Positions 26,651 to 34,624 of a DNA stretch of 64,000 nt are shown in pieces. A program made the position numbers and the translations under genes. The stretch's first letter is position 1; every line of letters starts with the position of its first letter. Under the pieces are notes generated by a model. The model did no database searches. It saw only the letters and a list, made by a program, of their open reading frames with translations, and was not told the DNA's origin. Where the stretch lies: positions 62,001 to 126,000 of the forward strand of contig CAVQCO010000003.1 of assembly GCA_963711065.1 (NCBI GenBank), given 5' to 3'. The stretch comes from Bog-473 sp963711065 (GTDB lineage Bacteria; Actinomycetota; Acidimicrobiia; Acidimicrobiales; RAAP-2).

Positions 26651-27625
26651 TCAGCCGACCTCGACGACGACCTTGCCGACGGCGTGCCCGTCGGCCACGA
26701 AGCGCAGCGCGGCAGCGGCCTCCGTCAATGGGAACGACGCGCCGATGTGCGGCGTCACCCGCCCGCTCGCGAGCAACGCCATCAGCTCCGCCTCGTTGCG
26801 CACGAGCTCGTCTCGCTGCCGCGTGCCGAAGTCACGCATCTGGAACCCGGTGACCCAGATCCCCTTGAGCAGGACGAGGTTGAGCGGGATGCGGGGGATC
26901 TCGCCGGCAGCGAAGCCCACCGTGACGAATCGGCCCCCGTAGCGGAGCGCACGCAGCGCGGGCTCCGACAGCGTGCCGCCCACGGGGTCGATGACGGCGT
27001 CCGCACCATCGGGGAGGAGATCCTTCAGCGCCGCCCGGAGGTCGCCCGCCGTGTGGTCCACCAGCTTGCTGGCGCCGTTGGCCTTCGCCACCTCGAGCTT
27101 CTCGGCCGAGGAGGCCACGGCGGTCACGGTGGCGCCCAGCACGGCGCCGATCTGCACGGCCGCCAGGCCGACGCCTCCCCCGGCGCCGAGCACGATGAGC
27201 TCGTCCCCCACCTCGACCCGGGCGAAGGAACGCAGCGCGTGATAGGCGGTGCGGTGGGCCACCCCGAACGCGGCGGCCAGGCGCGCGTCGACGCCGTCCG
27301 GGATGCGGGTCAGGGATCTCGTGGAGACGACGACCTCCTCGGCGAAGGCCCCCACCAATGTGCTCCCGAAGACGCGGTCGCCGACCGCGACCGGTGCGGC
27401 GGTGTCGGCGACCTCGACGACCTCACCCGCGAATTCGCTGCCGGGTATGAAGGGCGGAGGGACGGAGAGCTGGTACGTGTCGGCGACCAGCAGGACGTCG
27501 GGGAAGTTCACCGCGGCAGCCACCACCCGGACCCGCGCCGTCCCCGCCTCGAGGTCCGGGGAGGGGACGTCCCGCAGCACGATGACCTCCGGCGGGCCGT
27601 AGCCCGGACAGACGGCGGCGTGCAC
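26651..27625 (-). CDS. NADPH:quinone oxidoreductase family protein (MDR superfamily)
   Basis: 324 residues. It lacks the catalytic zinc Cys/His and has the quinone-reductase N-terminus (VLRDVPSPDLEAGTARVRV, then AVNFPDVLLV). The nucleotide-binding motif is LGAGGGVGLAAVQIG and the substrate segment IPGSEFAGEVVEV. The GTG start is seven bases from the stop of the APH-type gene, completing a three-gene operon with that gene and the acyl-CoA dehydrogenase. It probably reduces an enoyl or quinone intermediate, or supports redox recycling, in a lipid degradation pathway. Confidence 0.85.
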   Translation of the reverse strand: MHAAVCPGYGPPEVIVLRDVPSPDLEAGTARVRVVAAAVNFPDVLLVADTYQLSVPPPFIPGSEFAGEVVEVADTAAPVAVGDRVFGSTLVGAFAEEVVVSTRSLTRIPDGVDARLAAAFGVAHRTAYHALRSFARVEVGDELIVLGAGGGVGLAAVQIGAVLGATVTAVASSAEKLEVAKANGASKLVDHTAGDLRAALKDLLPDGADAVIDPVGGTLSEPALRALRYGGRFVTVGFAAGEIPRIPLNLVLLKGIWVTGFQMRDFGTRQRDELVRNEAELMALLASGRVTPHIGASFPLTEAAAALRFVADGHAVGKVVVEVG

Positions 27626-27632
27626 CCTCAGC

Positions 27633-28652
27633 TCACTGGCCGTAGTCGGTCGTCTCGGCCAGTTCGGCCGCCCCTTTCATGAGGTCGACGATGATCGGGC
27701 CGAACGCGAGAAGCTTCTCGTCGTCTCCGGCCCGCGCGAAACCCCGCTCCAGCACGATGGCGAGCTTCCACTTGGCCAGGATGACGTAATAGTCGATGTC
27801 GTCGACTTGGCGACCGGACACCTGCGCGTAGTGGGCGAGCACCTGCGAGCGGTTCGGCATTCCCCGCAGGTCGACGTAGCTCGATTCCGAGGCCTCCGCC
27901 GCCATGGTGTCGGTCGGCCAGCTCTGGATCATCCAGCCGAGGTCGAGCTTGGGATCGCCGACCGTCCCCATCTCCCAGTCGACGATGGCCGCCAGCGTCG
28001 CCGGTGCGCCGTCCTTGTACATGACGTTGGCGAACTGGTAGTCGCCGTGCATGATCCCGGGGATGTAGTCGATCGGCTTGTGCGCCCGCAGCCATGCCGA
28101 CGCCACGTCCATGCCGTCGAGATCCCTGGTCTTCACCCGCTCGAAGAAGTTCGTCCACCGCTCCACCTGGCGCTCGTGGAATCCGTCGGGGCGCCCGAGG
28201 CCTTCGAGGCCCCGGGCCCGCCAGTCGACCTTCGACAGCAGGGCGATGCCCTCGGCCAGCTGGTACCCGAGGCCGGCGCGTGCCTCGAGATCGGTGTCGA
28301 AGGGGGCCGGCCACGTGTCACGGCCCATGGGCGACCACCCGTCGACGAAACCCATCAGGTAGAAGGGCCTGCCCAGGACGGAGGCGTCCTCGCAGGCGGC
28401 GATGGCGGGCGTGTGCGGGACCTCGGTGCCGTCGAGGGCCTCGACGATCCGCCATTCGCGCAGGATCCCCTCGTCGCGATCCGCCGGCGCGAAGTCCGGC
28501 GGGATCCGGATGACGCAGCGCTCCTCCCCGCGGCGGATCTCGTAGATCTCGTTCTGGCTGCCTCCGGAGAGGAACCGCTCCTCGATCGGCTCGCCCTTGC
28601 CCGGCAGGCCTCTCTCGTCCATCCACGCCGCGAGCCGCTCAAAATCGATCAC
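27633..28652 (-). CDS. APH-family phosphotransferase (ACAD10/11 kinase-type)
   Basis: 339 residues. Kinase-like motifs: FLSGGSQNEIYEIRRGEERCVIR (N-lobe), IPGIMHGDYQFANVMY (catalytic HGD, residue about 210), and AAIVDWEMGTVGDPKLDLGW (metal-binding Asp). This subfamily resembles the kinase domain of ACAD10/11, which acts on 4-hydroxyacyl-CoA substrates. Fittingly, it overlaps an acyl-CoA dehydrogenase gene by four bases (GTGA). The pair suggests phosphorylation and elimination of hydroxy acids before beta-oxidation; this is an inference from family and context. Confidence 0.88.
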   Translation of the reverse strand: MIDFERLAAWMDERGLPGKGEPIEERFLSGGSQNEIYEIRRGEERCVIRIPPDFAPADRDEGILREWRIVEALDGTEVPHTPAIAACEDASVLGRPFYLMGFVDGWSPMGRDTWPAPFDTDLEARAGLGYQLAEGIALLSKVDWRARGLEGLGRPDGFHERQVERWTNFFERVKTRDLDGMDVASAWLRAHKPIDYIPGIMHGDYQFANVMYKDGAPATLAAIVDWEMGTVGDPKLDLGWMIQSWPTDTMAAEASESSYVDLRGMPNRSQVLAHYAQVSGRQVDDIDYYVILAKWKLAIVLERGFARAGDDEKLLAFGPIIVDLMKGAAELAETTDYGQ

Positions 28653-29950
28653 AGGTTCCCCACTTCCAGTTCGAGGTAGTCGGCGAATTTCGCCTTGGCT
28701 GCTTCCAATTTTCCAGGTATCCACTCGGTCGGCCACATGCCGGCAGTGCTGTTGTGGTCGCGCAGCACCTGGCGGGCGACGGTCGCCTTGTGGACCTCGG
28801 TCGGGCCGTCGGCCAGGCCAAGGACCCCTGCTGCGTGGATCATCGAGAAGAAGGGCACCTCGTTGGTCGTCCCGAGCGCGCCGTGCACCTGCATCGCCCG
28901 CCACGCGATGTCGTGCAGCACGGTCGGCATGACAACCTTGGCCGTCGAGACGTCCTTGCGGACCCGTTTGTAGTCGTTGTACTTGTCGATCTCCCACGCC
29001 GTGTACAAGACGAAGAGCCGGAACTGCACCAGCTGCGCGTACGAGTCCGCGATGTAGCCCTGCACGAACTGCTTCTCGGCCAGGATCCCGTCGGCCGTCT
29101 GCCGGCTGAGCGCCCGCTCGCACATCATGTCGAGCGCCTTTTGGGCCATCCCGATGGTCCGCATGGCGTGATGGATCCGACCTCCTCCGAGTCGCGTCTG
29201 TGCCACGACGAAGGCCTGTCCTTCGCCGCCGAGCAGCGCCTCGCCCGGCACCCGGGCGTCCTCGTAGTGGATCAAGGCGTGGAACCCTTCGTTGAGCGGC
29301 TCGCCGTAGAGTCCGACGTTCCGCACGATGTCGACCCCCGGGGTGTCGGTCGGCACCAGGAACATCGACATGCCCTGGTACGGGCTGATGTCGGGGTTCG
29401 TCACCGCCATCACGATCAGGAACGACGACGTCTTGGCATTCGAGGAAAAGTACTTCCACCCGTTGATGACCCACTCGTCGCCGTCCTTGACCGCCCTCGT
29501 CGTGAACAGCGTCGGGTCCGCGCCGGCGTGGGGCTCGGTCATGGAAAAGCTCGAGAACATCTCGCCGTCGAGCAGAGGCTGCAGATAGCGCTCCTTCTGC
29601 ACCGGCGTGCCGTAATGGGCGATGATCTCGGCGTTGCCGGTGTCAGGCGCCTGGGTGCCGAAGACGACGGAAGCCCACGGCGACCGGCCGAGGAGCTCGT
29701 TCAGCAGCGCCAACTTCAGCTGGCCGAAACCCTGACCGCCGAGCTCGGGTCCCAGGTGGGTCGCCCACAACCCCTGGCGGCGCACCTCGTCCTTGAGGGG
29801 GTCGATGATGGCGCGCCGCGCTCCGTCGAGGGGCACGAACTGCTCGTGGGGGAACAGGTGGTCGAGAGGTTCGACCTCCTGTCGGATGAACTCATCCGCC
29901 CAGTCCAGCTTCTCCTGGTAGTCGGGGTCGGTCTCGAAGTCCCATCCCAT
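28649..29950 (-). CDS. acyl-CoA dehydrogenase
   Basis: 433 residues, full length for an ACAD of the ACAD10/11-like group. It has the FAD-binding segment FSMTEPHAGADPTLFTTRAV, the strand WVINGWKYFSSNAKTSSFLIV, and a C-terminal helical bundle ending with HGALGTTNEVPFFSM. It is the first gene of the operon ACAD - APH kinase - quinone reductase. A TetR-type operator (29973-29989) lies 22 bp upstream of the ATG, so the unit is probably repressed by the TetR encoded at 30871-31518. Confidence 0.92.
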   Translation of the reverse strand: MGWDFETDPDYQEKLDWADEFIRQEVEPLDHLFPHEQFVPLDGARRAIIDPLKDEVRRQGLWATHLGPELGGQGFGQLKLALLNELLGRSPWASVVFGTQAPDTGNAEIIAHYGTPVQKERYLQPLLDGEMFSSFSMTEPHAGADPTLFTTRAVKDGDEWVINGWKYFSSNAKTSSFLIVMAVTNPDISPYQGMSMFLVPTDTPGVDIVRNVGLYGEPLNEGFHALIHYEDARVPGEALLGGEGQAFVVAQTRLGGGRIHHAMRTIGMAQKALDMMCERALSRQTADGILAEKQFVQGYIADSYAQLVQFRLFVLYTAWEIDKYNDYKRVRKDVSTAKVVMPTVLHDIAWRAMQVHGALGTTNEVPFFSMIHAAGVLGLADGPTEVHKATVARQVLRDHNSTAGMWPTEWIPGKLEAAKAKFADYLELEVGNL

Positions 29951-29972
29951 GGTGTCCCCTTCCTGAGCGGGT

Positions 29973-29989
29973 CCAGAATATCATTCTGG
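29973..29989. promoter_or_regulatory. TetR operator upstream of the acyl-CoA dehydrogenase operon
   Basis: ccagaatatcattctgg: perfect 7-bp arms CCAGAAT / ATTCTGG around ATC. A 13-of-17 match occurs at the start of the neighbouring TetR gene (31518-31534), suggesting one regulator controls both units. Confidence 0.7.
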
Positions 29990-30038
29990 CAGATGAGAAC
30001 ATAGTTACTGACCCCAGACGGCCGGATCAACGGGACGC

Positions 30039-30860
30039 CTACGAGGACAGCCGACGTCCACGGGCCGTGACATCGGCGCGGCGGGCGCTGACCTCGCTCG
30101 TCCCCGGGCGCCAGGTCTCGGCCATGTAGCCCTCCAGGAGGTGGGCCTCGTCCAAGGTCGCCGCGTTGGCGATCTCGCGATAGTGCTGCATCAGCCGGCG
30201 GACGCTGCGCTGGTCGTTGCTGACGACGTCGGCGGCCAGACGCAGCGCGAAGGGAAGCAGCTCGTCGTGCGCCACGACATGGTTGACCAGCCCGAAGCGG
30301 AGGGCCTCGTCGGCCGTCAAAAAGTTGCCCGTCAACGACAGCTCCATGGCGCGCCGCAGCCCGACGGACTGCGCCATCAGGACGGTGACCCCGCCGCCCG
30401 GCATCACCCCGAGACGTGCGTGGGTGTCGGCGAACCGTGCCCGCTCGGAGGCGACCAGGAACGTGCACTGCAAGGCCAGCTCGAGCCCGCCCGTCACGGC
30501 GACGCCGTTGACGGCGCCGATGATCGGCTTGTCGATGACGGGGAGGAACCGGTACAGCCCGTTCGTGTCGCGCTCGGGCCCCGCGCCGGGCTCCCGTCGG
30601 GCGGCTGAGGGCGGCGCCTCGCCGGTGACCTCCTTCAGGTCGACACCGGCACAGAACGCCGGATCGCTCCCGGTCAGGACCACGGCAGCCACCTCGGGGT
30701 CCTCCCCTGCAGCCGCCACGGCATCCCACAGGGCGTGCGTCACTGCCAGGCTGAGCGCGTTGCGCGCCTCAGGACGGTTCAGCGTGACGACCATGACCTC
30801 GTCGAGCGTTTCGACGAGCACCACCGGAGCCCCGTTCCCCACCGCACGCTCGGCCGACAC
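30039..30860 (-). CDS. enoyl-CoA hydratase/isomerase (crotonase) family protein
   Basis: 273 residues from GTG 30860; a TTG at 30866 is possible. The crotonase core is complete: VVTLNRPEARNALSLAVTHA, FCAGVDLKEVTGE, the oxyanion-hole loop GAVNGVAVTGGLELALQC, and RFADTHARLGVMPGGGVTVL. The position of the first catalytic Glu of classical hydratases is occupied by the THARLG sequence, as in an actinobacterial subgroup. The second Glu (AMELSLTG) is present. It starts 10 bp after the TetR stop and is probably co-transcribed and co-regulated with it. Confidence 0.85.
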   Translation of the reverse strand: MSAERAVGNGAPVVLVETLDEVMVVTLNRPEARNALSLAVTHALWDAVAAAGEDPEVAAVVLTGSDPAFCAGVDLKEVTGEAPPSAARREPGAGPERDTNGLYRFLPVIDKPIIGAVNGVAVTGGLELALQCTFLVASERARFADTHARLGVMPGGGVTVLMAQSVGLRRAMELSLTGNFLTADEALRFGLVNHVVAHDELLPFALRLAADVVSNDQRSVRRLMQHYREIANAATLDEAHLLEGYMAETWRPGTSEVSARRADVTARGRRLSS

Positions 30861-30870
30861 GGTCAAGCCG

Positions 30871-31518
30871 TCACGCCGCGGCGCTCGGCCGGGCGACCTT
30901 GAGGCAGAACTCGACGATGTGCTGGAGCTCCTCGCGGGTGGGCCGCTGCCCGGCCCACAGGTAGTCCGCCATCTTGCCGAGGGTCGCATGGGCGACGAGC
31001 GAGGCGTCCAACTCGGGGGTCGTGCTCCCGAGCGCAGCGAAGGGCTCGTGGAGCAGGGCGGCGAGGGGAACGCTCGCGTTGTGGCGGCCGGCCGTGCCGC
31101 CGATGCCGACGCTGCTCCCGTTCCAGAGGACGGCGAGCGTCGTTGCTGCGACCTCCTGGCGCGTCTGCGACAACACCCCGTCGACCCAGCGCTGCACCTT
31201 GCGCTCCGGGGCGGAATCCTTTCCCATCTGGTGCGACACGTAGCTGGCGAGCCGATCGGTGCCGTCCTCGAGGAGTGCCACCACCAACGAGTCCTTCGAG
31301 GCGAAGTGCCGGTAGAACGTGTCGTTGGACACCCCGGCGGCGGTCACGATGTCGGCCACCCGCGCCCGCGCCGTGGTGCCGTTCTTCCCCATGATCTCGA
31401 GGGCGGCATCGAGGAGGCGCCGCACTTCGTCCGTGTAGTCGGTGCCCCTCTTGGCCAGCGTGTCCGCGGCGATCCGGGCGGCGACATCCTTCACCGGTGG
31501 AATGGTGTTCTCCGACAA
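30871..31518 (-). CDS. TetR-family transcriptional regulator
   Basis: 215 residues. The helix-turn-helix is ALEIMGKNGTTARARVADIV followed by TAAGVSNDTFYRHFASKDSL (residues about 40-80); the C-terminal ligand domain is all-helical. The start is taken as TTG 31518, giving MSENTIPP; a GTG at 31494 is an alternative. A probable operator overlaps this start (31518-31534) and a better copy lies upstream of the acyl-CoA dehydrogenase operon. I infer an acyl-CoA-responsive repressor of the surrounding catabolic genes. Confidence 0.85.
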   Translation of the reverse strand: MSENTIPPVKDVAARIAADTLAKRGTDYTDEVRRLLDAALEIMGKNGTTARARVADIVTAAGVSNDTFYRHFASKDSLVVALLEDGTDRLASYVSHQMGKDSAPERKVQRWVDGVLSQTRQEVAATTLAVLWNGSSVGIGGTAGRHNASVPLAALLHEPFAALGSTTPELDASLVAHATLGKMADYLWAGQRPTREELQHIVEFCLKVARPSAAA

Positions 31519-31534
31519 CAGAACCTAATTCTGG
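31518..31534. promoter_or_regulatory. TetR operator at its own start codon
   Basis: acagaacctaattctgg matches 13 of 17 positions of the perfect palindrome at 29973-29989, with half-site ATTCTGG identical. It overlaps the proposed TTG start, so binding would block its own transcription. Confidence 0.6.
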
Positions 31535-31626
31535 CACATTCCGTTGCGCCGCACAACGGGCGAGGAGCGGCGCAGCGCGGCCTCCGGGCCCGGCCACCGG
31601 ACCGCCCGGACGTCGAGACCACGACG

Positions 31627-31654
31627 ACGGCGCCCCGGGTGACCGGGGCGCCGT
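31627..31654 (-). terminator. strong 12-bp hairpin terminator after the beta-propeller gene
   Basis: A perfect 12-bp stem (ACGGCGCCCCGG / CCGGGGCGCCGT) with loop GTGA, starting 30 bp downstream of the beta-propeller stop codon. There is no T-run, as is common for high-GC intrinsic terminators. It also isolates the TetR promoter. Confidence 0.7.
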
Positions 31655-31684
31655 TCGCCAGGGGACTCGCTGTGCAGAGGAAGG

Positions 31685-32833
31685 TTAGAAGGCGACGATC
31701 CCCTCGCCCCCGACCGCGCCGGCAACCGTCACCGAACCGACACCGGTCAGTGCGCCTCCCGGGTTGACGCGGAACTCGTCGACGATCCCGTTGCCCCCCG
31801 TCTGGACGTAGAGGTACTGCCCGTCCGCCGAGGCGGCGGCATCAACCGTGCCCGGGTCGGTCGCGGTCTGCCCGCCCAGGGTCAGCGTCCCGCCGGTCGA
31901 CACGGAGAACCGGCTGACCGACGCACTCCCGGCGTTGGAAACGTAGAAGAACCCCTGCGCCGGGGCGACCCAGCACGTCGCCGACTGACCGGTGCCCACT
32001 GCGCTCACGGGGGACACCGTGCCACCCGGGCTCAAGGTAAACGTGGCCAGCGCGTTGGTTCCCGCCTCGGCGATGAGGAGGTGGCCCGCGGAGTCGAAGG
32101 AGATCGCGAACGGCACCGTGCCCGGCTCCGCGTTCACCACCGGCGTCGCGGACAGGTACCCGAACCATCCGACCCGGAAGACGTCGATGGCATTTCCGTT
32201 GGCCTTGGTCGTCACGATCAACTGCGAGCCGTCAGGTGAGAACGCCACCTGGCCCGGCGTGTTGACGAATTGCGGTGTCGCCGCCGGATTGAGATCGAGG
32301 GCCCGCGCGGACCTGGGGAGCGGGAAGAGGTGGCCGAAAAGACCCACGAATCCCTGGACCGATGCTCCGTTCTCGGCGTTCAGGACGTAGACGAGGCTCC
32401 CGTGCACCGCGATGCTCACGGGAAACGTGCCCCCGGAACCCACGACCTGGCGCAGGAAGAGGCGATCACCCCTGACGGCGAAGACGGACACGGTGTTGCT
32501 GCCGGCATTGACCGCATATAGGGACCCGTTGTGCGGGTCGTACGCGAGCGAGCCCTGCGATGCCAGATGGTCGACGACCGAACCCGTCAACTGACCACCC
32601 AGGCCACCGGTGTCGTAGGTTCCGGCCAGGTGGAGACTGCCGTCGGCGCCACGGTCGTAGGCCACCACCTGGTTGCCCGCCGTGTCGTCCGTCTGGACGA
32701 AGACGACGTGGCTGGGACCGAACGTGAATCCGGGGTACGCCGGAGCGTCCGCACCAGCAAGGGCGGGAGCAGCCAAAGTGGTCAGCCCGAGGACGGCGCT
32801 GGCACCGATGGCCAGCCGAACGAGTGCCTTCAT
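31685..32833 (-). CDS. secreted seven-bladed beta-propeller (lactonase-like) protein
   Basis: 382 residues. The signal peptide is MKALVRLAIGASAVLGLTTL then AAPALAGADA with a probable cleavage after ALA. Repeated blades with SPDG, NAGSNTVSVFAV, YVLNAENGASVQGF, VSNAGSASVSRFSV and ADGQYLYVQTGGNG match the YVTN/6-phosphogluconolactonase-like beta-propeller fold. Secretion makes a cytosolic lactonase role unlikely, so a surface or binding function is more probable. GGAGG lies upstream of the ATG. A GGAAC-N17-TGTT element upstream suggests transcription by the ECF sigma factor encoded divergently at 33050. Confidence 0.82.
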   Translation of the reverse strand: MKALVRLAIGASAVLGLTTLAAPALAGADAPAYPGFTFGPSHVVFVQTDDTAGNQVVAYDRGADGSLHLAGTYDTGGLGGQLTGSVVDHLASQGSLAYDPHNGSLYAVNAGSNTVSVFAVRGDRLFLRQVVGSGGTFPVSIAVHGSLVYVLNAENGASVQGFVGLFGHLFPLPRSARALDLNPAATPQFVNTPGQVAFSPDGSQLIVTTKANGNAIDVFRVGWFGYLSATPVVNAEPGTVPFAISFDSAGHLLIAEAGTNALATFTLSPGGTVSPVSAVGTGQSATCWVAPAQGFFYVSNAGSASVSRFSVSTGGTLTLGGQTATDPGTVDAAASADGQYLYVQTGGNGIVDEFRVNPGGALTGVGSVTVAGAVGGEGIVAF

Positions 32834-32864
32834 TCCGTTTCCTCCGTGTCTCGACGAGTACGTC

Positions 32865-32890
32865 AACAGAGCACAGTCCTCCTCGGTTCC
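32865..32890 (-). promoter_or_regulatory. candidate ECF-sigma promoter for the beta-propeller gene
   Basis: On the minus strand GGAAC (32890-32886) and TGTT (32868-32865) are 17 bp apart, close to the group-4 ECF consensus GGAAC-N16/18-CGTT. The ATG lies 31 bp further on with a good ribosome site. The neighbouring divergent gene encodes an ECF sigma factor. An inverted pair GCGTTACG (32895-32902) / CGTAACGC (32928-32935) also occupies this region. Confidence 0.45.
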
Positions 32891-33049
32891 CGAAGCGTTA
32901 CGCGGGGGATTGACCGATGCCTCGGGCCGTAACGCCCGTGTCCACTCCGAGGACGGAGTGGGGTGTGCGCGGATCGAGGACCACTCCACTCATGCCACCG
33001 ACACAGGGCCGCGCCGAGCAACCACGCTTCCGGACCTACGCTGCCGTTC

Positions 33050-33637
33050 GTGGACAGCGACCTCGAGTTGCTCAGCCGACTGCGCGACGGCGACGAGGCG
33101 GCTTTCGTGACGTTGGTCACGCGGTACCAACAGCCCCTGCTCCGACTTGCGCGTGCCTACGTGCCCAGTCGAGCTGTCGCGGAGGAGGCCGTCCAGGAGA
33201 CCTGGATGGGCGTGGTCAAGGGTGTCGACCGGTTCGAGGGCCGCTCCACCTTCAAGACGTGGCTCTTCCGTATCCTGGTCAACCGAGCACGATCTGCCGG
33301 CTCCCGCGAGGATCGACACTCGGCGCTCGAGCCGCACCATGCCGTCGACCCCGTCCGATTCGACGCCACCGGCCAATGGGCGGATCCGGTGGAGCGCTGG
33401 GCCGAGGAGAGCGACGACCGACTCGAAGCCGCCGCATGGGGGCCGGTTCTCCGCGTGGGCCTCGACGACCTTCCCGGCCGTCAACGCGAGGTTGTGGTCT
33501 TGCGCGACGTGGAGGGGCTCTCCAGCGACGAGGTGTGCATCGTGCTCGACATCAGCGCGGGCAATCAACGGGTGCTGCTACACAGGGGTCGGACTCGCCT
33601 GCGCGAGATCCTCGAAGCCCAGAGAGCGAAGGCGTGA
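33050..33637 (+). CDS. ECF-family RNA polymerase sigma factor
   Basis: 195 residues. Region 2: DEAAFVTLVTRYQQPLLRLA, VPSRAVAEEAVQETWMGV and FEGRSTFKTWLFRILVNRAR. Region 4: LDDLPGRQREVVVLRDVEGL then SSDEVCIVLDISAGNQRVLL. The acidic linker is usual. The GTG start is seven bases after TACGCT (33037-33042) with no ribosome site, again a leaderless layout. Two bases separate its stop from the anti-sigma gene. It probably controls itself and the divergent secreted beta-propeller gene. Confidence 0.92.
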   Translation: MDSDLELLSRLRDGDEAAFVTLVTRYQQPLLRLARAYVPSRAVAEEAVQETWMGVVKGVDRFEGRSTFKTWLFRILVNRARSAGSREDRHSALEPHHAVDPVRFDATGQWADPVERWAEESDDRLEAAAWGPVLRVGLDDLPGRQREVVVLRDVEGLSSDEVCIVLDISAGNQRVLLHRGRTRLREILEAQRAKA

Positions 33638-33639
33638 CC

Positions 33640-33894
33640 ATGTTGTCACTGCGACGAAAGGATCTCGTCTGCCAGGAAGCGGTCGAGCTGGTGACGGACT
33701 ACCTCGAGGGTGTGCTCTCCCGGCGTCAACGGCGACGCTTCGAGGCCCACCTCCGGGCCTGTCCCAACTGCGCGAACTATCTGGACCAGATCCGGGCGAC
33801 GATCGCTCTTACCGGCAGCATCGAACCGGACGAGCTCTCACCCGAGGCCCGGGCGGACCTGACGGAGCTGTACCGCCGCTGGCGATCGGAGTAG
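33640..33894 (+). CDS. zinc-binding anti-sigma factor (zf-HC2)
   Basis: 84 residues, no membrane helix. The zinc motif is CQEAVELVTDYLEG ... RRFEAHLRACPNCANYLDQ, giving H-x3-C-x2-C as in ZAS/mycothiol-redox-type anti-sigma factors. The small cytoplasmic form suggests redox sensing (RsrA-like) rather than signal transduction across the membrane. It is directly downstream of its sigma factor. The target sigma is inferred from the gene order. Confidence 0.88.
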   Translation: MLSLRRKDLVCQEAVELVTDYLEGVLSRRQRRRFEAHLRACPNCANYLDQIRATIALTGSIEPDELSPEARADLTELYRRWRSE

Positions 33895-33903
33895 CTGCGA
33901 GCC

Positions 33904-34509
33904 TCATCCCATGCCCTCACCGGTCGGTTCGAGCCGCTCGAGCACGTCCTGCACGAACGTGAGCGTGGCGTCGTGCCCCGCGGTGACCCCGAGCGCCCGC
34001 TCGAGCGAGAGCACCTGTGAGAGACCGGTCATCAGGAGCAAGGCGACGATGGGAGGCACGCGATCAGGAGCGACGCCGTCGGCTTTCAGCGCGGCGGCGA
34101 GAGCCTCCAGCTGTGCGGCACGGGAGCGTTCGGCGTAGCGGGCGATCTCGGCACGGATGGCCTTGCGGTGGTTCGCCAGTGCCACCAATTCGATCGTGAA
34201 GGCAGCGCCGCGCGGATCGGTGTTGAGTTTCCAGAGGGATCGCAACGAGTGATCCGCGGCCACGGCACGCTCGAAGGCCGCCAGGTTCTGGTCGGCGCGT
34301 CTCCGGAAGACCTCAATGAAGAGGTCGTCCATGGTGCGGAAGTAGTAGTGCACGAGCTGCGGCTTGAGGCCAGCCCGGGCCCCCACCCGCCGGGAGGTGA
34401 CGGCCGCGTAGCCCTCCTCGACCAGCAGGTGTTCGGCGGCGTCGAGGAGCCGGGCCCGCGTCTTGGAGTCGGCGGCGCCGATGCGCCGTGGGGCGGAGGA
34501 GGTCGCCAT
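33904..34509 (-). CDS. TetR-family transcriptional regulator (P450 cassette)
   Basis: 201 residues from ATG 34509. HTH: AAEHLLVEEGYAAVTSRRVG then ARAGLKPQLVHYYFRTMDDL (residues about 20-60). The C-terminal domain contains LVALANHRKAIRAEIARYAE. The reading frame extends further upstream, but that part overlaps the operator and is not protein-like. Divergent from the P450/SDR pair; a 22-bp palindrome at 34560-34581 lies between them and is the likely binding site. Confidence 0.85.
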   Translation of the reverse strand: MATSSAPRRIGAADSKTRARLLDAAEHLLVEEGYAAVTSRRVGARAGLKPQLVHYYFRTMDDLFIEVFRRRADQNLAAFERAVAADHSLRSLWKLNTDPRGAAFTIELVALANHRKAIRAEIARYAERSRAAQLEALAAALKADGVAPDRVPPIVALLLMTGLSQVLSLERALGVTAGHDATLTFVQDVLERLEPTGEGMG

Positions 34510-34559
34510 CCCGAACAACTTGCCACATCCGACCAGGGCTGCTAAGCAACTGCCAAAAT

Positions 34560-34581
34560 ATGCTGTGCGACTGCACAGCAT
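34560..34581. promoter_or_regulatory. perfect palindromic operator between TetR and P450 genes
   Basis: ATGCTGTGC / GCACAGCAT, perfect 9-bp arms around GACT. It is 50 bp from the TetR start and 43 bp from the P450 start, in the usual position for a TetR operator acting in both directions. Confidence 0.7.
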
Positions 34582-34624
34582 GGGAGCCGGTCCCCCGCAC
34601 CGGCGACAACGAAGGGAGACCGGG

